Source: Gammaproteobacteria bacterium (GTDB taxonomy: Bacteria; Pseudomonadota; Gammaproteobacteria; Cardiobacteriales; Wohlfahrtiimonadaceae). From it: a stretch of DNA of 15,531 nt. A program made the translations under genes and the position numbers. Where the stretch lies: positions 1 through 15,531 of the forward strand of contig BHEQ01000015.1 of assembly GCA_003864535.1 (NCBI GenBank), read 5' to 3'. The notes under the pieces were generated by a model that was given only the letters and a program-made list of their open reading frames with translations, had not been told where the DNA came from and made no database searches. Positions 7,411 to 15,423 of the stretch are shown here, piece after piece (within the stretch, counting starts at the first letter, position 1; each line of letters opens with the position of its first letter).

Positions 7411-7627
7411 TTTTATCCTCACTTAATATATAACTTCATGAAACTTCAATAAGATATTAAATAAAATATAAAATTTTAATAAGTTATTGAACATATATTA
7501 AATAATATTAATGAAAATGAAAACAATTTAAAAACGCTTAGCTTATTTCTTTTTTATCTAATGGCTTATTATTCACGGTTAAAGTTCCAGTAAAAGGCAG
7601 ATGGTTTCATTATTTCAACTCAAGCCC
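7411..7627. promoter_or_regulatory. metY upstream region with overlapping palindromes
   Basis: This AT-rich gap separates hsdR from metY. Just upstream of metY are TTCATGAA (7435-7442) and the overlapping TGAAACTTCA (7439-7448); the same bases also form a direct repeat AACTTC (7432-7437 and 7442-7447). On the minus strand TTGAAG (7449-7444) followed by TATTAA about 15 bp on is a poor promoter candidate. No MetJ box and no MetR site with the expected 5-bp spacer was found. Eight bases are duplicated in tandem across the hsdR stop (CTCAAGCC, 7619-7634). Confidence 0.3.
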
Positions 7628-10600
7628 TCAAGCCATATTTAACATATCAAACACCACGCGGGCGAAATTTTGGGCGAGTGCTGGGTTAGACAGATATTGA
7701 TTTTTCATTGCCTCTTGGCTTGCGCTGCTGTCTAATACTGCCGCATCTAGTGCTTTAGGGAAATCGCCGAGCATGGCTTGTTCGCGGGTATTATTGGCAA
7801 TTTGCGTCATTACTGTTTGGTTTTCAGATAATTTATCGCGCACGCTAATAGCATAGTTGATCATATCTTTATGGCTTAGATTATCGGTGATAAATATCTC
7901 GTTTAAACGCATTAAGATATGCGACATAAAATCTTCATTTTTATCTTTAGGTTTAGCCGTGCCAATATCATTGCCTGCTTCTAACTCATGCCCATCTGGA
8001 TCATTTTGCAGTTTAATTTGTTGTTCACGAATCTTTGCGAGGCGATAATGGCTCATTTCCAAATCATCTAGATCAACATCATCTTCGTGGACATTCTCTT
8101 CATGTAACAAAGGGCGCAGGTGACGCGCATACAGGCTGAGTTTGTCTAGATCAGGATTATCATAATCAGTGATTTGCGACATAAATTCATAAAAGCGTAC
8201 AAAGCTGCCTAAATCTTTTTTGAAGATTTCTAAGCGGCTGCGTTCGTGTCCGCTTTCTTTAAAGTCATTTTCTGCATTGGCGATAAGCACTGCATCTTGG
8301 GTTTTTTTCGTGCGCTCAAAAATCTCTTTTGCCTGTTTATAAGCCACAAGCGCCGCTTGATAACGCAGCTCCCAACGCTCTTTTGCGAGCTTGCAAATAT
8401 TGCTAAGCACCGCGTTTGATTTGGTTTTACTGTAAAAAGCGGTATAAAATTGCGCAACTTCAGTCCACAAGAAAATCTCGCCTGTGCGTAATTTATCAAA
8501 CAGATCAAAGACCAAATTAGGATCGCTCACATCAAGCAGTTTGGCGGTTTGATAATACGGTAAAAATGCGTTTAAAATATCCTCAGGCTCATTACAAAAA
8601 TCAAGGACAAAAGTTGCCTCTTTGCCTTTATAAGTACGATTTAAGCGCGAGAGTGTTTGCACGCATTCCACACCGCCCAGTGGCTTATCAACATACATTG
8701 CGCATAATTTAGGTTGATCGAACCCTGTTTGAAATTTATTGGCAACTAACATCACTTGATAATCAACACTATCAAAGGCTTTACGCATATCTCGACCTTT
8801 TAAGCCCGCATTCATATTATGTTCGGTAAATTTCTGATTTAAGAACTCCGCGCTATCTTTGTCTTTTGGATTAAATTCAACTTCACCTGAAAACGCAACC
8901 ATCGCCTGAATATTTTGGCATTTATGCGTGCTAATATATTTATCAAACGCCAGTTTATAGCGCACTGCTTCTTTACGTGAGCGTGTGACCACCATCGCTT
9001 TTGCCTGACCTCCGAGTAAGGGCATTACAGAGCTTATATAATGTTCGAGAATCACTTTAACTTTGGACGCAATATTATAATCGTGCAAACTCACCCATAA
9101 ACTTATGTTTCTTTTAGCCTTTTTACTGTCGACCTCTTTATCGCGAGCACCGATTTTTTGCACCAGCTTATATGCAACTTTATAGGTGATATAGTTTTTT
9201 AGCACATCTAAAATAAAGCCCTCTTCAATGGCTTGGCGCATAGAATACACATGAAAAGACTCGGGTTTATTGGTTTTAGAAGGCGGCTCATTAAGATCTG
9301 GAACGCGTCCAAAGAGCTCGATTGTTTTCGCTTTTGGGGTTGCGGTAAAGGCATAATAATTAAGATTATTACGTGCGCTTGTTTGGATGGCTGTATTTAG
9401 AACATCTTCCGCGGATTCATCATCGCCGCGATTATCGGTATTATCATCAGTTTTATAATCATTAATTAAAACATCTTTTAATTTTTTGGCGGTTGTACCT
9501 GTTTGGGAGGAATGCGCTTCATCGGCGATTACCGCATAACGGCGTTGTTTTAGTTTTTTGCTGTCTTCTATGGCTTTGAGTACGTGGGGGAAGGTTTGAA
9601 TGGTGACGATAATAATTGCTTGGGATTTCTCTAAAGCTTGTGCGAGTTTTTCAGACTTTGAGCCTGCGCCTTCTTTGTGATTAATCCGCCCAACCACGCC
9701 ATCAGCATGTTCAAACTGATAAATAGTCTCTTGAAGTTGATCATCAAGCACGGTGCGATCTGTCACCACAATCACGCAATCAAAAAGCTTATGCCCATGC
9801 ACATCATACAAGCTTGAGAGTTGATGCGCACACCAAGCAATGGAGTTTGATTTACCCGAACCTGCGCTATGTTGAATAAGATATTTATGCCCCAACCCTT
9901 CGGTTTTTGCGGCGTTAATGAGTTTACGTACCACATCCCATTGGTGATAGCGCGGAAAAATCATGCTTTCTTTTTTGGTTTTAATGCCTTGCCAATCTTC
10001 TTTCTCTTCAATATTCAAATGCATATAAGAGCCTAAAATATTGAGCAGATTATCAACTTGTAGCACCTCATCCCATAAATAAGCCGTTGCATAAATATTG
10101 GTATCCGCAGGAATATCATTGCCCGCGCCGCCATCTTGCGTGCCTTTATTAAACGGCAAAAAGAAAGTATTTGCGCCCTCAAGTTTCGTGCTCATAAACA
10201 CTTCATATTGACTTAGGGCAAAATGCACCAAAGCACCACGTTTAAAGCTCAGCAGCGGTTCAGGCTTCTTAGTTGCCACATCTTTAGGTAAGCGCGTTTG
10301 CTTATATTGTGTGATTGCATCTTGCACGGTTTGTTTAAATTCTGATTTAAGTTCCAAGGTTATTATAGGTAAACCGTTAATAAACAATACTAAATCAATA
10401 CGCCAGAGTTTGGATTTAGTGCCTGTTGCTGCCAAATGTTCCGCCGTTGCATACGGGCTGTAGACAAGTTCAGGCACAATACGGCAGATATTTTGTTGAT
10501 AACGCGCTTGTGTTTGCGGGTTAAGATCATGTTCAGGCTTAAATTGGCATAAAGAGAAACGCGCATTGCGGATTTTTAAGCCATGGCGCAGTACGCCTAA

Positions 10601-10879
10601 AGTCCCATAACTGCGCGAGAGTTTATCGGGAATATTAACCTCAGCTTTTTTAAGCTGGGCTTCTAGCGCGTCCAAGAAATAGCGTTGTGTATCATTGGGA
10701 TAAACTTTGGCGAATTTCTCCCATTCTTGCGGCTGGCTTGTTTGAATAAAGCTGAGCGTATCTTGAGTATACATCGCCCGTTCCCGATCATAATGCTCTG
10801 ATTGACCGATCACCCAACCATTACGGAGCATTTGCTCGATAACATCTTTTTGAAAGCTTGATTCATGTGTTTTTGTCAT
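7628..10879 (-). CDS. hsdR: type I restriction enzyme, restriction/translocase subunit HsdR
   Basis: HsdR is the motor and nuclease of a type I restriction complex (R2M2S): it pulls unmethylated DNA through and cuts it at a distance. The 1083 residues are typical. The PD-(D/E)XK nuclease is near the N-terminus, with D162 and E176-L-K178 in DLVLFINGLPIITLELKS. The superfamily 2 motor has Walker A HSAGSGKS (337-344), VVTDRTVLDDQ (371-381), the DEAH box at 453-456 and FTATPK (511-516). Further on, LVANKFQTGFDQPKL and QTLSRLNRTYKGK are motif V and VI-like. All key residues seen are intact, so the protein should be active. There is no clear ribosome binding site; a 25-codon frame ends at TAATG over its start. 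It is separated from hsdS by a 359-bp gap containing a broken ORF. Confidence 0.96.
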   Translation of the reverse strand: MTKTHESSFQKDVIEQMLRNGWVIGQSEHYDRERAMYTQDTLSFIQTSQPQEWEKFAKVYPNDTQRYFLDALEAQLKKAEVNIPDKLSRSYGTLGVLRHGLKIRNARFSLCQFKPEHDLNPQTQARYQQNICRIVPELVYSPYATAEHLAATGTKSKLWRIDLVLFINGLPIITLELKSEFKQTVQDAITQYKQTRLPKDVATKKPEPLLSFKRGALVHFALSQYEVFMSTKLEGANTFFLPFNKGTQDGGAGNDIPADTNIYATAYLWDEVLQVDNLLNILGSYMHLNIEEKEDWQGIKTKKESMIFPRYHQWDVVRKLINAAKTEGLGHKYLIQHSAGSGKSNSIAWCAHQLSSLYDVHGHKLFDCVIVVTDRTVLDDQLQETIYQFEHADGVVGRINHKEGAGSKSEKLAQALEKSQAIIIVTIQTFPHVLKAIEDSKKLKQRRYAVIADEAHSSQTGTTAKKLKDVLINDYKTDDNTDNRGDDESAEDVLNTAIQTSARNNLNYYAFTATPKAKTIELFGRVPDLNEPPSKTNKPESFHVYSMRQAIEEGFILDVLKNYITYKVAYKLVQKIGARDKEVDSKKAKRNISLWVSLHDYNIASKVKVILEHYISSVMPLLGGQAKAMVVTRSRKEAVRYKLAFDKYISTHKCQNIQAMVAFSGEVEFNPKDKDSAEFLNQKFTEHNMNAGLKGRDMRKAFDSVDYQVMLVANKFQTGFDQPKLCAMYVDKPLGGVECVQTLSRLNRTYKGKEATFVLDFCNEPEDILNAFLPYYQTAKLLDVSDPNLVFDLFDKLRTGEIFLWTEVAQFYTAFYSKTKSNAVLSNICKLAKERWELRYQAALVAYKQAKEIFERTKKTQDAVLIANAENDFKESGHERSRLEIFKKDLGSFVRFYEFMSQITDYDNPDLDKLSLYARHLRPLLHEENVHEDDVDLDDLEMSHYRLAKIREQQIKLQNDPDGHELEAGNDIGTAKPKDKNEDFMSHILMRLNEIFITDNLSHKDMINYAISVRDKLSENQTVMTQIANNTREQAMLGDFPKALDAAVLDSSASQEAMKNQYLSNPALAQNFARVVFDMLNMA

Positions 10880-10956
10880 TATTTTACTCGTTTAATTTCT
10901 GGTTTAAGTGCCAAGCGTTGCCGAGTATCATCGACATATTTAAGTGTAATCGTCAC
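10879..10956 (-). CDS. 25-codon ORF overlapping the hsdR start
   Basis: From a GTG at 10956 the frame reads VTITLKYVDD...PEIKRVK and its TAA shares one base with the hsdR ATG (TAATG). The frame has a stop two codons before the GTG, so it is not the tail of a longer intact ORF. The peptide is charged and gene-like (DDTRQRLALKPEIKRVK), and could be the last piece of a deleted gene that once overlapped hsdR. Its own ribosome binding site is weak, and hsdR has none, so coupling is possible. It may equally be a chance frame. Confidence 0.3.
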   Translation of the reverse strand: MTITLKYVDDTRQRLALKPEIKRVK

Positions 10957-10997
10957 GTTTTAGTGCATCTTGTCGCACAATTAATCATTTAATTATT

Positions 10998-11020
10998 TTT
11001 AGACATAGAATGTGCCTAAA
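10998..11020. promoter_or_regulatory. bulged inverted repeat upstream of hsdR
   Basis: TTTAGACAT (10998-11006), loop AGA, then ATGT, a GC bulge and CTAAA (11010-11020) form a 9-bp stem. It stands about 25 bp downstream of the TATAAT box on the minus strand, in what would be the hsdR leader RNA or an operator. No U-run follows on the minus strand, so it is not a standard terminator. Confidence 0.3.
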
Positions 11021-11037
11021 TTAAGATAGGAAAATAA

Positions 11038-11248
11038 TCACTGCATTATACATAAAATCAATTTATGACTCACGCTTAACGCTCTTTTTTTCTCGATACC
11101 TTTAATGACTTTGTCAAAATCGGCAACGATTTTTTGGGTTTTGTTAAATAGATCGTATTTTGCATAAGAGGGCTTCTATAAATTCTCTAATCACTTTTTC
11201 ACTGGAGCGAATGTCAAAGCACACTCGCCCACGCGCTTTTATTTTGAA
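11038..11248 (-). pseudogene. decayed ORF between hsdS and hsdR, possibly RhuM-like
   Basis: Two readable pieces lie in different frames. Piece 1 (11248-11144) contains FDIRSSEKVIREFIEAL and ends at TAA. Piece 2 (11175-11038) contains YAKYDLFNKTQKIVADFDK followed by VIKGIEKK and ends at TGA. A single-base shift near 11165-11175 joins them into one reading. The pieces look like real protein and recall the RhuM virulence-type family, which has a DIRSSEK-like central motif, a C-terminal YD-F-Q-DFDK-like segment, and is often found beside type I restriction genes. The family call is from memory and tentative. Most of the gene is missing and no start was found; piece 1 overlaps the last ten bases of hsdS. 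Confidence 0.4.
11045..11050 (-). promoter_or_regulatory. TATAAT box, possible hsdR promoter
   Basis: A perfect -10 hexamer reads TATAAT on the minus strand, preceded directly by ATG rather than the TGN of an extended -10. No good -35 hexamer stands 16-18 bp upstream. If used, transcription would start near 11038 and give about a 160-base leader before hsdR, placing hsdR under separate control from hsdM and hsdS. Confidence 0.3.
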
Positions 11249-12537
11249 TTATTTTGATCAACATTGCCTTGCTGCATACTATTAATATGCGGCAGCGACG
11301 GTGACAACCACTTACGCACATCAATTTTACCCGTAACCGCCGCCGAGATTAAAGCCGTCCTGCGTTCTTGAAGGAGTTGGATTGCTCTAGCTGTTTTCAG
11401 CGTAATATTATCAAATATCATATTATTTGCTTCAATAAATGAAATAATATGATTCTGTTCTGATTTTGGTGGGACAGTGAATTGGAAATTCATAAAGACA
11501 GGCATTCTTAGAGAATCTACTGTAGATTTTGCTCCACCATCTAAGGCAACCTTGTGAAACATATTTTCAAGATAACGAAAGAAATATTTGCCCGTTACAC
11601 TTTTAAAGTTATTCATCATGTAAACACGTTGATGAAAATCAAATTTACCAACTATATAGTGAAAAACTTTTCCTACACCGACACCATCTCCTGCCGTTAG
11701 AACTGCCTCGCAATCTGCTGTATAACTATTCAATCTTTCAACTATTTGTGATCTAACAAAAAATGGATAGTCCCCATCGTCAATAGCATCTTCCGTATTT
11801 TTATCACCAGTTTGCAAACTACATAAATATTTCAACTTTTTAACATCCCAATGCGCAGGCACATCACCCAACCACTCAACGCCTGAATCTTTCATCACAA
11901 CATCAGGATTTAGCCCTTTGGTGACGGCATGGCTAATCACCGCTTGGCGTTTTTCTTTTAATAGTGCGATAAGTTGCTGCTGCTTGTCGATCAGATCATC
12001 AATTTTCGCAGTTTCGTGATCAAGAAAGGCGGCGATTTGGATTTGTTCTGCATCTAAAGGAATCGTTAGAATAGATTCCTTTAGCTCTTCACCATCTACA
12101 TGGGGAATGCCCATTCCATTTGCGCAACGCCTCATTTCTGGCTCAAGACAAACACACGCAAACCAATAATAATTAATCTCAATACTCGATATTAATTCAG
12201 AAGCAGCCATTGTTGAAGAAACAATACCTTCTTCAGCCTTAACAAACTCACCAGCATTAGAACCATCCCAAATAATTAAAGTTTGATTTTTCTTTGCTAC
12301 ATAACTATTGCTTTCAGCTTTTGCAAATAATAATGATGATGAATTCCCACGAAGAAAATCCATTGATAAGTATTTTAAGGTTCCTTTCAGATTATTATCC
12401 ATCAATAAAGATGGGTTTTTACCTTTTTGAAATTTTGCAATATACTTATGTTTTGATATACGCCAATGTTCAGGAATATCACCCAGCCACTCGATGCCTG
12501 AATCTTTATATTTTTCATAGGCTTTATAGCGACTCAT
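11239..12537 (-). CDS. hsdS: type I restriction enzyme, specificity subunit HsdS
   Basis: HsdS recognises the split target sequence and holds two HsdM subunits. Its 432 residues have the usual repeated layout. The first entry motif is DSGIEWLGDIPEHW (12-25), then target recognition domain 1 (about 26-160) and a central helical spacer IQIAAFLDHETAKIDDLIDK (166-185) running to about 208. The second entry motif is DSGVEWLGDVPAHW (217-230), then domain 2 (231-360) and a second helical spacer (361-405) ending TGKIDVR. The TRDs read as more AT-rich and less conserved than the spacers, as expected. The ATG at 12537 overlaps the stop of the DUF1016 fragment (ATGA). The C-terminus after GKIDVR carries a 25-residue tail. 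The target sequence cannot be read from the protein. Confidence 0.95.
   Translation of the reverse strand: MSRYKAYEKYKDSGIEWLGDIPEHWRISKHKYIAKFQKGKNPSLLMDNNLKGTLKYLSMDFLRGNSSSLLFAKAESNSYVAKKNQTLIIWDGSNAGEFVKAEEGIVSSTMAASELISSIEINYYWFACVCLEPEMRRCANGMGIPHVDGEELKESILTIPLDAEQIQIAAFLDHETAKIDDLIDKQQQLIALLKEKRQAVISHAVTKGLNPDVVMKDSGVEWLGDVPAHWDVKKLKYLCSLQTGDKNTEDAIDDGDYPFFVRSQIVERLNSYTADCEAVLTAGDGVGVGKVFHYIVGKFDFHQRVYMMNNFKSVTGKYFFRYLENMFHKVALDGGAKSTVDSLRMPVFMNFQFTVPPKSEQNHIISFIEANNMIFDNITLKTARAIQLLQERRTALISAAVTGKIDVRKWLSPSLPHINSMQQGNVDQNNSK
11863..11892. repeat. hsdS internal direct repeat, copy 2 (before TRD2)
   Basis: Thirty bases here match 27 of 30 with 12478-12507. They encode the KDSGVEWLGDV entry motif ahead of the second recognition domain. 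The pair is a homologous site at which recombination could exchange or delete a recognition domain. Confidence 0.75.
12478..12507. repeat. hsdS internal direct repeat, copy 1 (before TRD1)
   Basis: This is the partner of 11863-11892, with three mismatches in 30 bases. It encodes the KDSGIEWLGDI entry motif before the first recognition domain. The near identity at the DNA level exceeds what the protein motif alone would need. Confidence 0.75.
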
Positions 12538-12830
12538 AATAATCTCCGCGATATTAAACTTAATTGGGTGACAAGCTGTTGCGCAAGCATATTATGGTTA
12601 CGCCAAAATAAAAAACCATAACTTATAATCATAAAATTATGCATTTTTGGCAATGGGCGCATGAGTAGTGAGATAATTACATCGTGTTGATATATTTTAA
12701 AAAATTGACGCATAAGAAATAAATTAGGACGAGGGCAAGCTTTTAAATTTGGCTGTGTTAATGCTAAATGTTTGGCAAACTCAGTGATCACACCTTCGCC
12801 CCATTTTGCCGCTTTGATTTTGTGGCTCAT
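12534..12830 (-). CDS. DUF1016/YhcG N-terminal domain fragment, 98 codons
   Basis: The product resembles the N-terminal domain of DUF1016 (YhcG-type) proteins: AKWGEGVITEFAKHL (8-22), then RPNLFLMRQF (34-43, the R-N-L-x-x-M-R-x-F core), then a segment like the family's L-x-W-x-H-x-x-x-x-S (LPKMHNFMIIS, 60-70). The family's N-terminal lead-in and the C-terminal PD-(D/E)XK nuclease half are missing, and the last 28 residues do not follow the family. Full-length members are about 330-380 residues. Its ATG overlaps the hsdM stop and its TGA overlaps the hsdS ATG, both as ATGA. It is either a remnant kept because it carries ribosomes from hsdM to hsdS, or a small functional DNA- or protein-binding domain. 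Full DUF1016 genes are common companions of type I systems. Nuclease activity is not expected. Confidence 0.7.
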   Translation of the reverse strand: MSHKIKAAKWGEGVITEFAKHLALTQPNLKACPRPNLFLMRQFFKIYQHDVIISLLMRPLPKMHNFMIISYGFLFWRNHNMLAQQLVTQLSLISRRLL

Positions 12831-15208
12831 GAATGCACCTCGTGCAGGAGCTGCATAATATCTGCGCTCACCGCATCTAAATCCGCATCTATCTGCGCTA
12901 AAGCTCGTGGCGGTTGATAAACATAAAAATGGCGATTAAACGGAATCTCATAACCCACAATGCCAATCTCGCCGTCTTGAGCATCGCGCTTATCTGGGTT
13001 TATCCACGCATCGCTCACATGTGGTTCAACTTCGCGCTTAAAGTAGCTTGCAATAAGATCAGGCGTTGGGATATCAGGATTAAGCGCGACATTCTCGTAA
13101 TCGCGCAGATCGCTATCTGTTTCAAATTCAACAACTTTACCTTGATGCGCAAACTTGCCATATAAAGGATTAGCCTGTTCTTTCATTGTTTTTTTAATGA
13201 CCGCTTGCGCCGCTGGATTCTTGGTGGTGATGACATCAATAAACTGTTTGCGCTCTTTAGCCTCAAGATCAATAGAGGCGGCCTTAAGTACCTTGGCTAA
13301 GCTGATTTTAAACTCATTAAAGTCATCACTTATCGATTCTTTACCGCCACATATTGTGCCAAATCCAGTTTGAATCAGCACCGCTTTTTTCATCAGCTTC
13401 AGTTGTGTGCACCATAATTTGGCATCAAGCAAATCTTTAATATACGCTTCTTTAATCTCAGGAAATTCAGCTTTAATCAAGGCGCGTGCAGCTGCGCTTA
13501 TGTTTGAGAAATCCGCATAAATATCGTGTTGCCACTGCGTGCCAAATTCAGCAAATAAACGCGCCATCGGGGCATGAAACGGTTTGGGCGCAAAACGTAA
13601 AGAGGCAATTGCAACATCGCTTATCTGGCTTGATAAACGCAAAGGACGCTCAATCGTTAAACGGCGATAGCCAAAATCGGTACTCTTAAAGATTTTGCTC
13701 GCAAAGGTTTTGGGTATCTCAACTTTAGTGCTGCTAGATTGCCGCCCTCGATTTGACTTTTGCTCAAGCACTTTAGCAAGCCCCAATTGATCTAAAGGCG
13801 TTGCGTTTATGGCGGTAAATGCGCCAAAAGTTTGGGTGATCAGCGCAATATGCGCAGCATTCATGATATTGCGTTTTGAACCTAATGATTTACGCATTTT
13901 TTCAGATAAGTGCGTGCCATCAATTAATTGAACTAAACCACGGCGTTGCGCTGATTTATGATTGGATAAAATCCACACATAGGTGGCGATAGGAGTGTTG
14001 TAGAACATATCTGTTGGCAGCGCAATAATGCCTTCTAGTAAATCATGCTCTAAAATATACCGCCGAATTTCACTCTCGCCACTGCCAGCACCGCCCGTAA
14101 ACAGCGGCGAACCATTTAAGATGATCCCAATACGGCTGCCGCTATTTTGGATATCATCAAGATTTTGTAGATTTTGCGGATTTTGGGCAGGAGACATCTT
14201 GCTAATTAAGTGCAATAAAAACAGCAATGAACCATCAGAAACGCGCGGTAAACCTGCGCCAAAACGCCCATTAAAACCGCTAACCGTATGCTCGGCGTTG
14301 ATCTCACCTTCAATTTTCTTCCAATCCACACCAAAAGGCGGATTTGACAGCATATAATTAAATTTTTCAGTCGGGAGCTGGTCGTTAGATAAGGTATTGC
14401 CGAGCTTAATGCGCGTAACATCTTGCCCCTTAATCAACATATCCGCCTTACAAATAGCGTAGGATTCTGGGTTAAGTTCCTGCCCAAAAGCGCACATGAT
14501 CGCGCTCGGATTAAGCTCATACATATATTCCGCACTCGAGGACAAAAAACCGCCCGTGCCTGCGGTGGGATCATAAATAGTCCGAATAGCACCGTCTTGA
14601 GAGAGTGCCTGATCATCTTGGATAAAAACCAAAGCTGTGCTTAAACGCACGATATCACGCGGGGTAAAGTGCTCGCCTGCGGTCTCGTTTGAGCTCTCCG
14701 CAAAGCGGCGGATTAACTCCTCAAAAACCAAGCCCATACTGTGATTTGAAACTATTTGCGGACTTAAATCTGTGCTGGCAAATTTCTCAACCACTTTAAA
14801 CAATAAATTAGCATCATCTAACAGACCTAAAAATTCAGTAAACTTAAAATGCTCAAATATCTCACGCGCATCTTTTGAAAAACACGCCAGATAATTCTCG
14901 AGATTATCCTTAATATCGTTCTGCCCAATATTGCTCAGATTCATCGGTGAGCTGTTAAAAAACGCCAGCCCTTTCGTGGCGTTTAATAACATTTTTTCTT
15001 GCGCATCTTCAGGTAATGGTGAACTTTTAAGCGTTAAAACCTGCGCTAAAACATCAGCCTTGCTGCCTTCAAGCACGCACTCAAGGCGACGCAATAACGT
15101 AAACGGTAAAATAACCCGCCCATACTGGGATTGCTTAAAATCACCGCGCAGTAAATCTGCAACCGACCAAATAAAAGCCGCCGTTTTTGAAAAGTTATCG
15201 TGAGACAT
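12827..15208 (-). CDS. hsdM: type I restriction enzyme, DNA N6-adenine methyltransferase HsdM (long form)
   Basis: HsdM methylates adenine in the target chosen by HsdS, protecting host DNA, and is part of the restriction complex. The 793 residues are longer than classical HsdM (about 520) and match the long class. The HsdM N-terminal helical domain spans about 5-140; the catalytic part has motif I DPTAGTGG (213-220) and motif IV SNPPFGVDW (288-296). The lead-in NETAGEHFTPRDIVRL (174-189) is diagnostic. The extra C-terminal region ends with the conserved-looking DSDLRDYENV and EIPFNRHFYVYQPPRAL blocks. The ATG at 15208 is chosen over a TTG at 15220; neither has a strong ribosome binding site. 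It is the first gene of hsdM-DUF1016-hsdS and diverges from the gene at 15489. Confidence 0.95.
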   Translation of the reverse strand: MSHDNFSKTAAFIWSVADLLRGDFKQSQYGRVILPFTLLRRLECVLEGSKADVLAQVLTLKSSPLPEDAQEKMLLNATKGLAFFNSSPMNLSNIGQNDIKDNLENYLACFSKDAREIFEHFKFTEFLGLLDDANLLFKVVEKFASTDLSPQIVSNHSMGLVFEELIRRFAESSNETAGEHFTPRDIVRLSTALVFIQDDQALSQDGAIRTIYDPTAGTGGFLSSSAEYMYELNPSAIMCAFGQELNPESYAICKADMLIKGQDVTRIKLGNTLSNDQLPTEKFNYMLSNPPFGVDWKKIEGEINAEHTVSGFNGRFGAGLPRVSDGSLLFLLHLISKMSPAQNPQNLQNLDDIQNSGSRIGIILNGSPLFTGGAGSGESEIRRYILEHDLLEGIIALPTDMFYNTPIATYVWILSNHKSAQRRGLVQLIDGTHLSEKMRKSLGSKRNIMNAAHIALITQTFGAFTAINATPLDQLGLAKVLEQKSNRGRQSSSTKVEIPKTFASKIFKSTDFGYRRLTIERPLRLSSQISDVAIASLRFAPKPFHAPMARLFAEFGTQWQHDIYADFSNISAAARALIKAEFPEIKEAYIKDLLDAKLWCTQLKLMKKAVLIQTGFGTICGGKESISDDFNEFKISLAKVLKAASIDLEAKERKQFIDVITTKNPAAQAVIKKTMKEQANPLYGKFAHQGKVVEFETDSDLRDYENVALNPDIPTPDLIASYFKREVEPHVSDAWINPDKRDAQDGEIGIVGYEIPFNRHFYVYQPPRALAQIDADLDAVSADIMQLLHEVHS

Positions 15209-15286
15209 AATTGCGCCCAAATATAGATGTGAATAGAGATAAAAATAATCGCCATATCATACATCTAATTGATTGGTTTTGTTGTA

Positions 15287-15299
15287 TTGTTTTTAACAA
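15287..15299. promoter_or_regulatory. palindrome upstream of hsdM
   Basis: TTGTT-TTT-AACAA is a perfect 13-bp inverted repeat, and an overlapping outer pair TGTTG (15280-15284) / CAACA (15297-15301) extends the symmetry. It lies about 80-90 bp upstream of the hsdM start and is a candidate operator. No controller-protein gene is in the window. The rest of 15209-15386 shows no gene; a 14-codon frame at 15301 has no ribosome binding site. A clear hsdM promoter could not be assigned. Confidence 0.35.
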
Positions 15300-15393
15300 C
15301 ATGGCTACTATGGCGGTGATACAAATAGAGCATCATCAAATATAATTGAATTTAGATGTGCTTATTAATTGATATTATCTGCACGCGTATATA

Positions 15394-15423
15394 TTGAAAC
15401 GTATAGAATATACTTCGTATAGA
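15394..15423 (+). promoter_or_regulatory. candidate promoter for the right-edge gene
   Basis: TTGAAA (15394-15399, five of six to the -35 consensus) is followed after 18 bp by TATAGA (15418-15423). The second box lies inside palindrome unit 2, so a protein bound to the tandem palindromes would cover this promoter. The start would be about 60 bp upstream of the ATG at 15489. Confidence 0.35.

Noticed and set aside
7408..7422. GTG start four codons upstream for metY
   Set aside because: The GTG is within GTGAGGA, which serves as the ribosome binding site of the ATG at 7410.
7432..7448. MetR or MetJ operator upstream of metY
   Set aside because: The TGAA and TTCA halves are 2 bp apart rather than 5, and no AGACGTCT-like MetJ boxes were found.
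7619..7634. Tandem 8-bp repeat CTCAAGCC across the hsdR stop as an attachment site
   Set aside because: It is a simple two-copy duplication with no integrase and no second site; more likely a replication slip.
15206..15220. TTG start four codons upstream for hsdM
   Set aside because: No ribosome binding site precedes it, and the ATG at 15208 matches the usual HsdM N-terminus.
15301..15345. 14-codon frame MATMAVIQIEHHQI upstream of hsdM on the plus strand
   Set aside because: It has no ribosome binding site, no coupling to another gene and no recognisable content.
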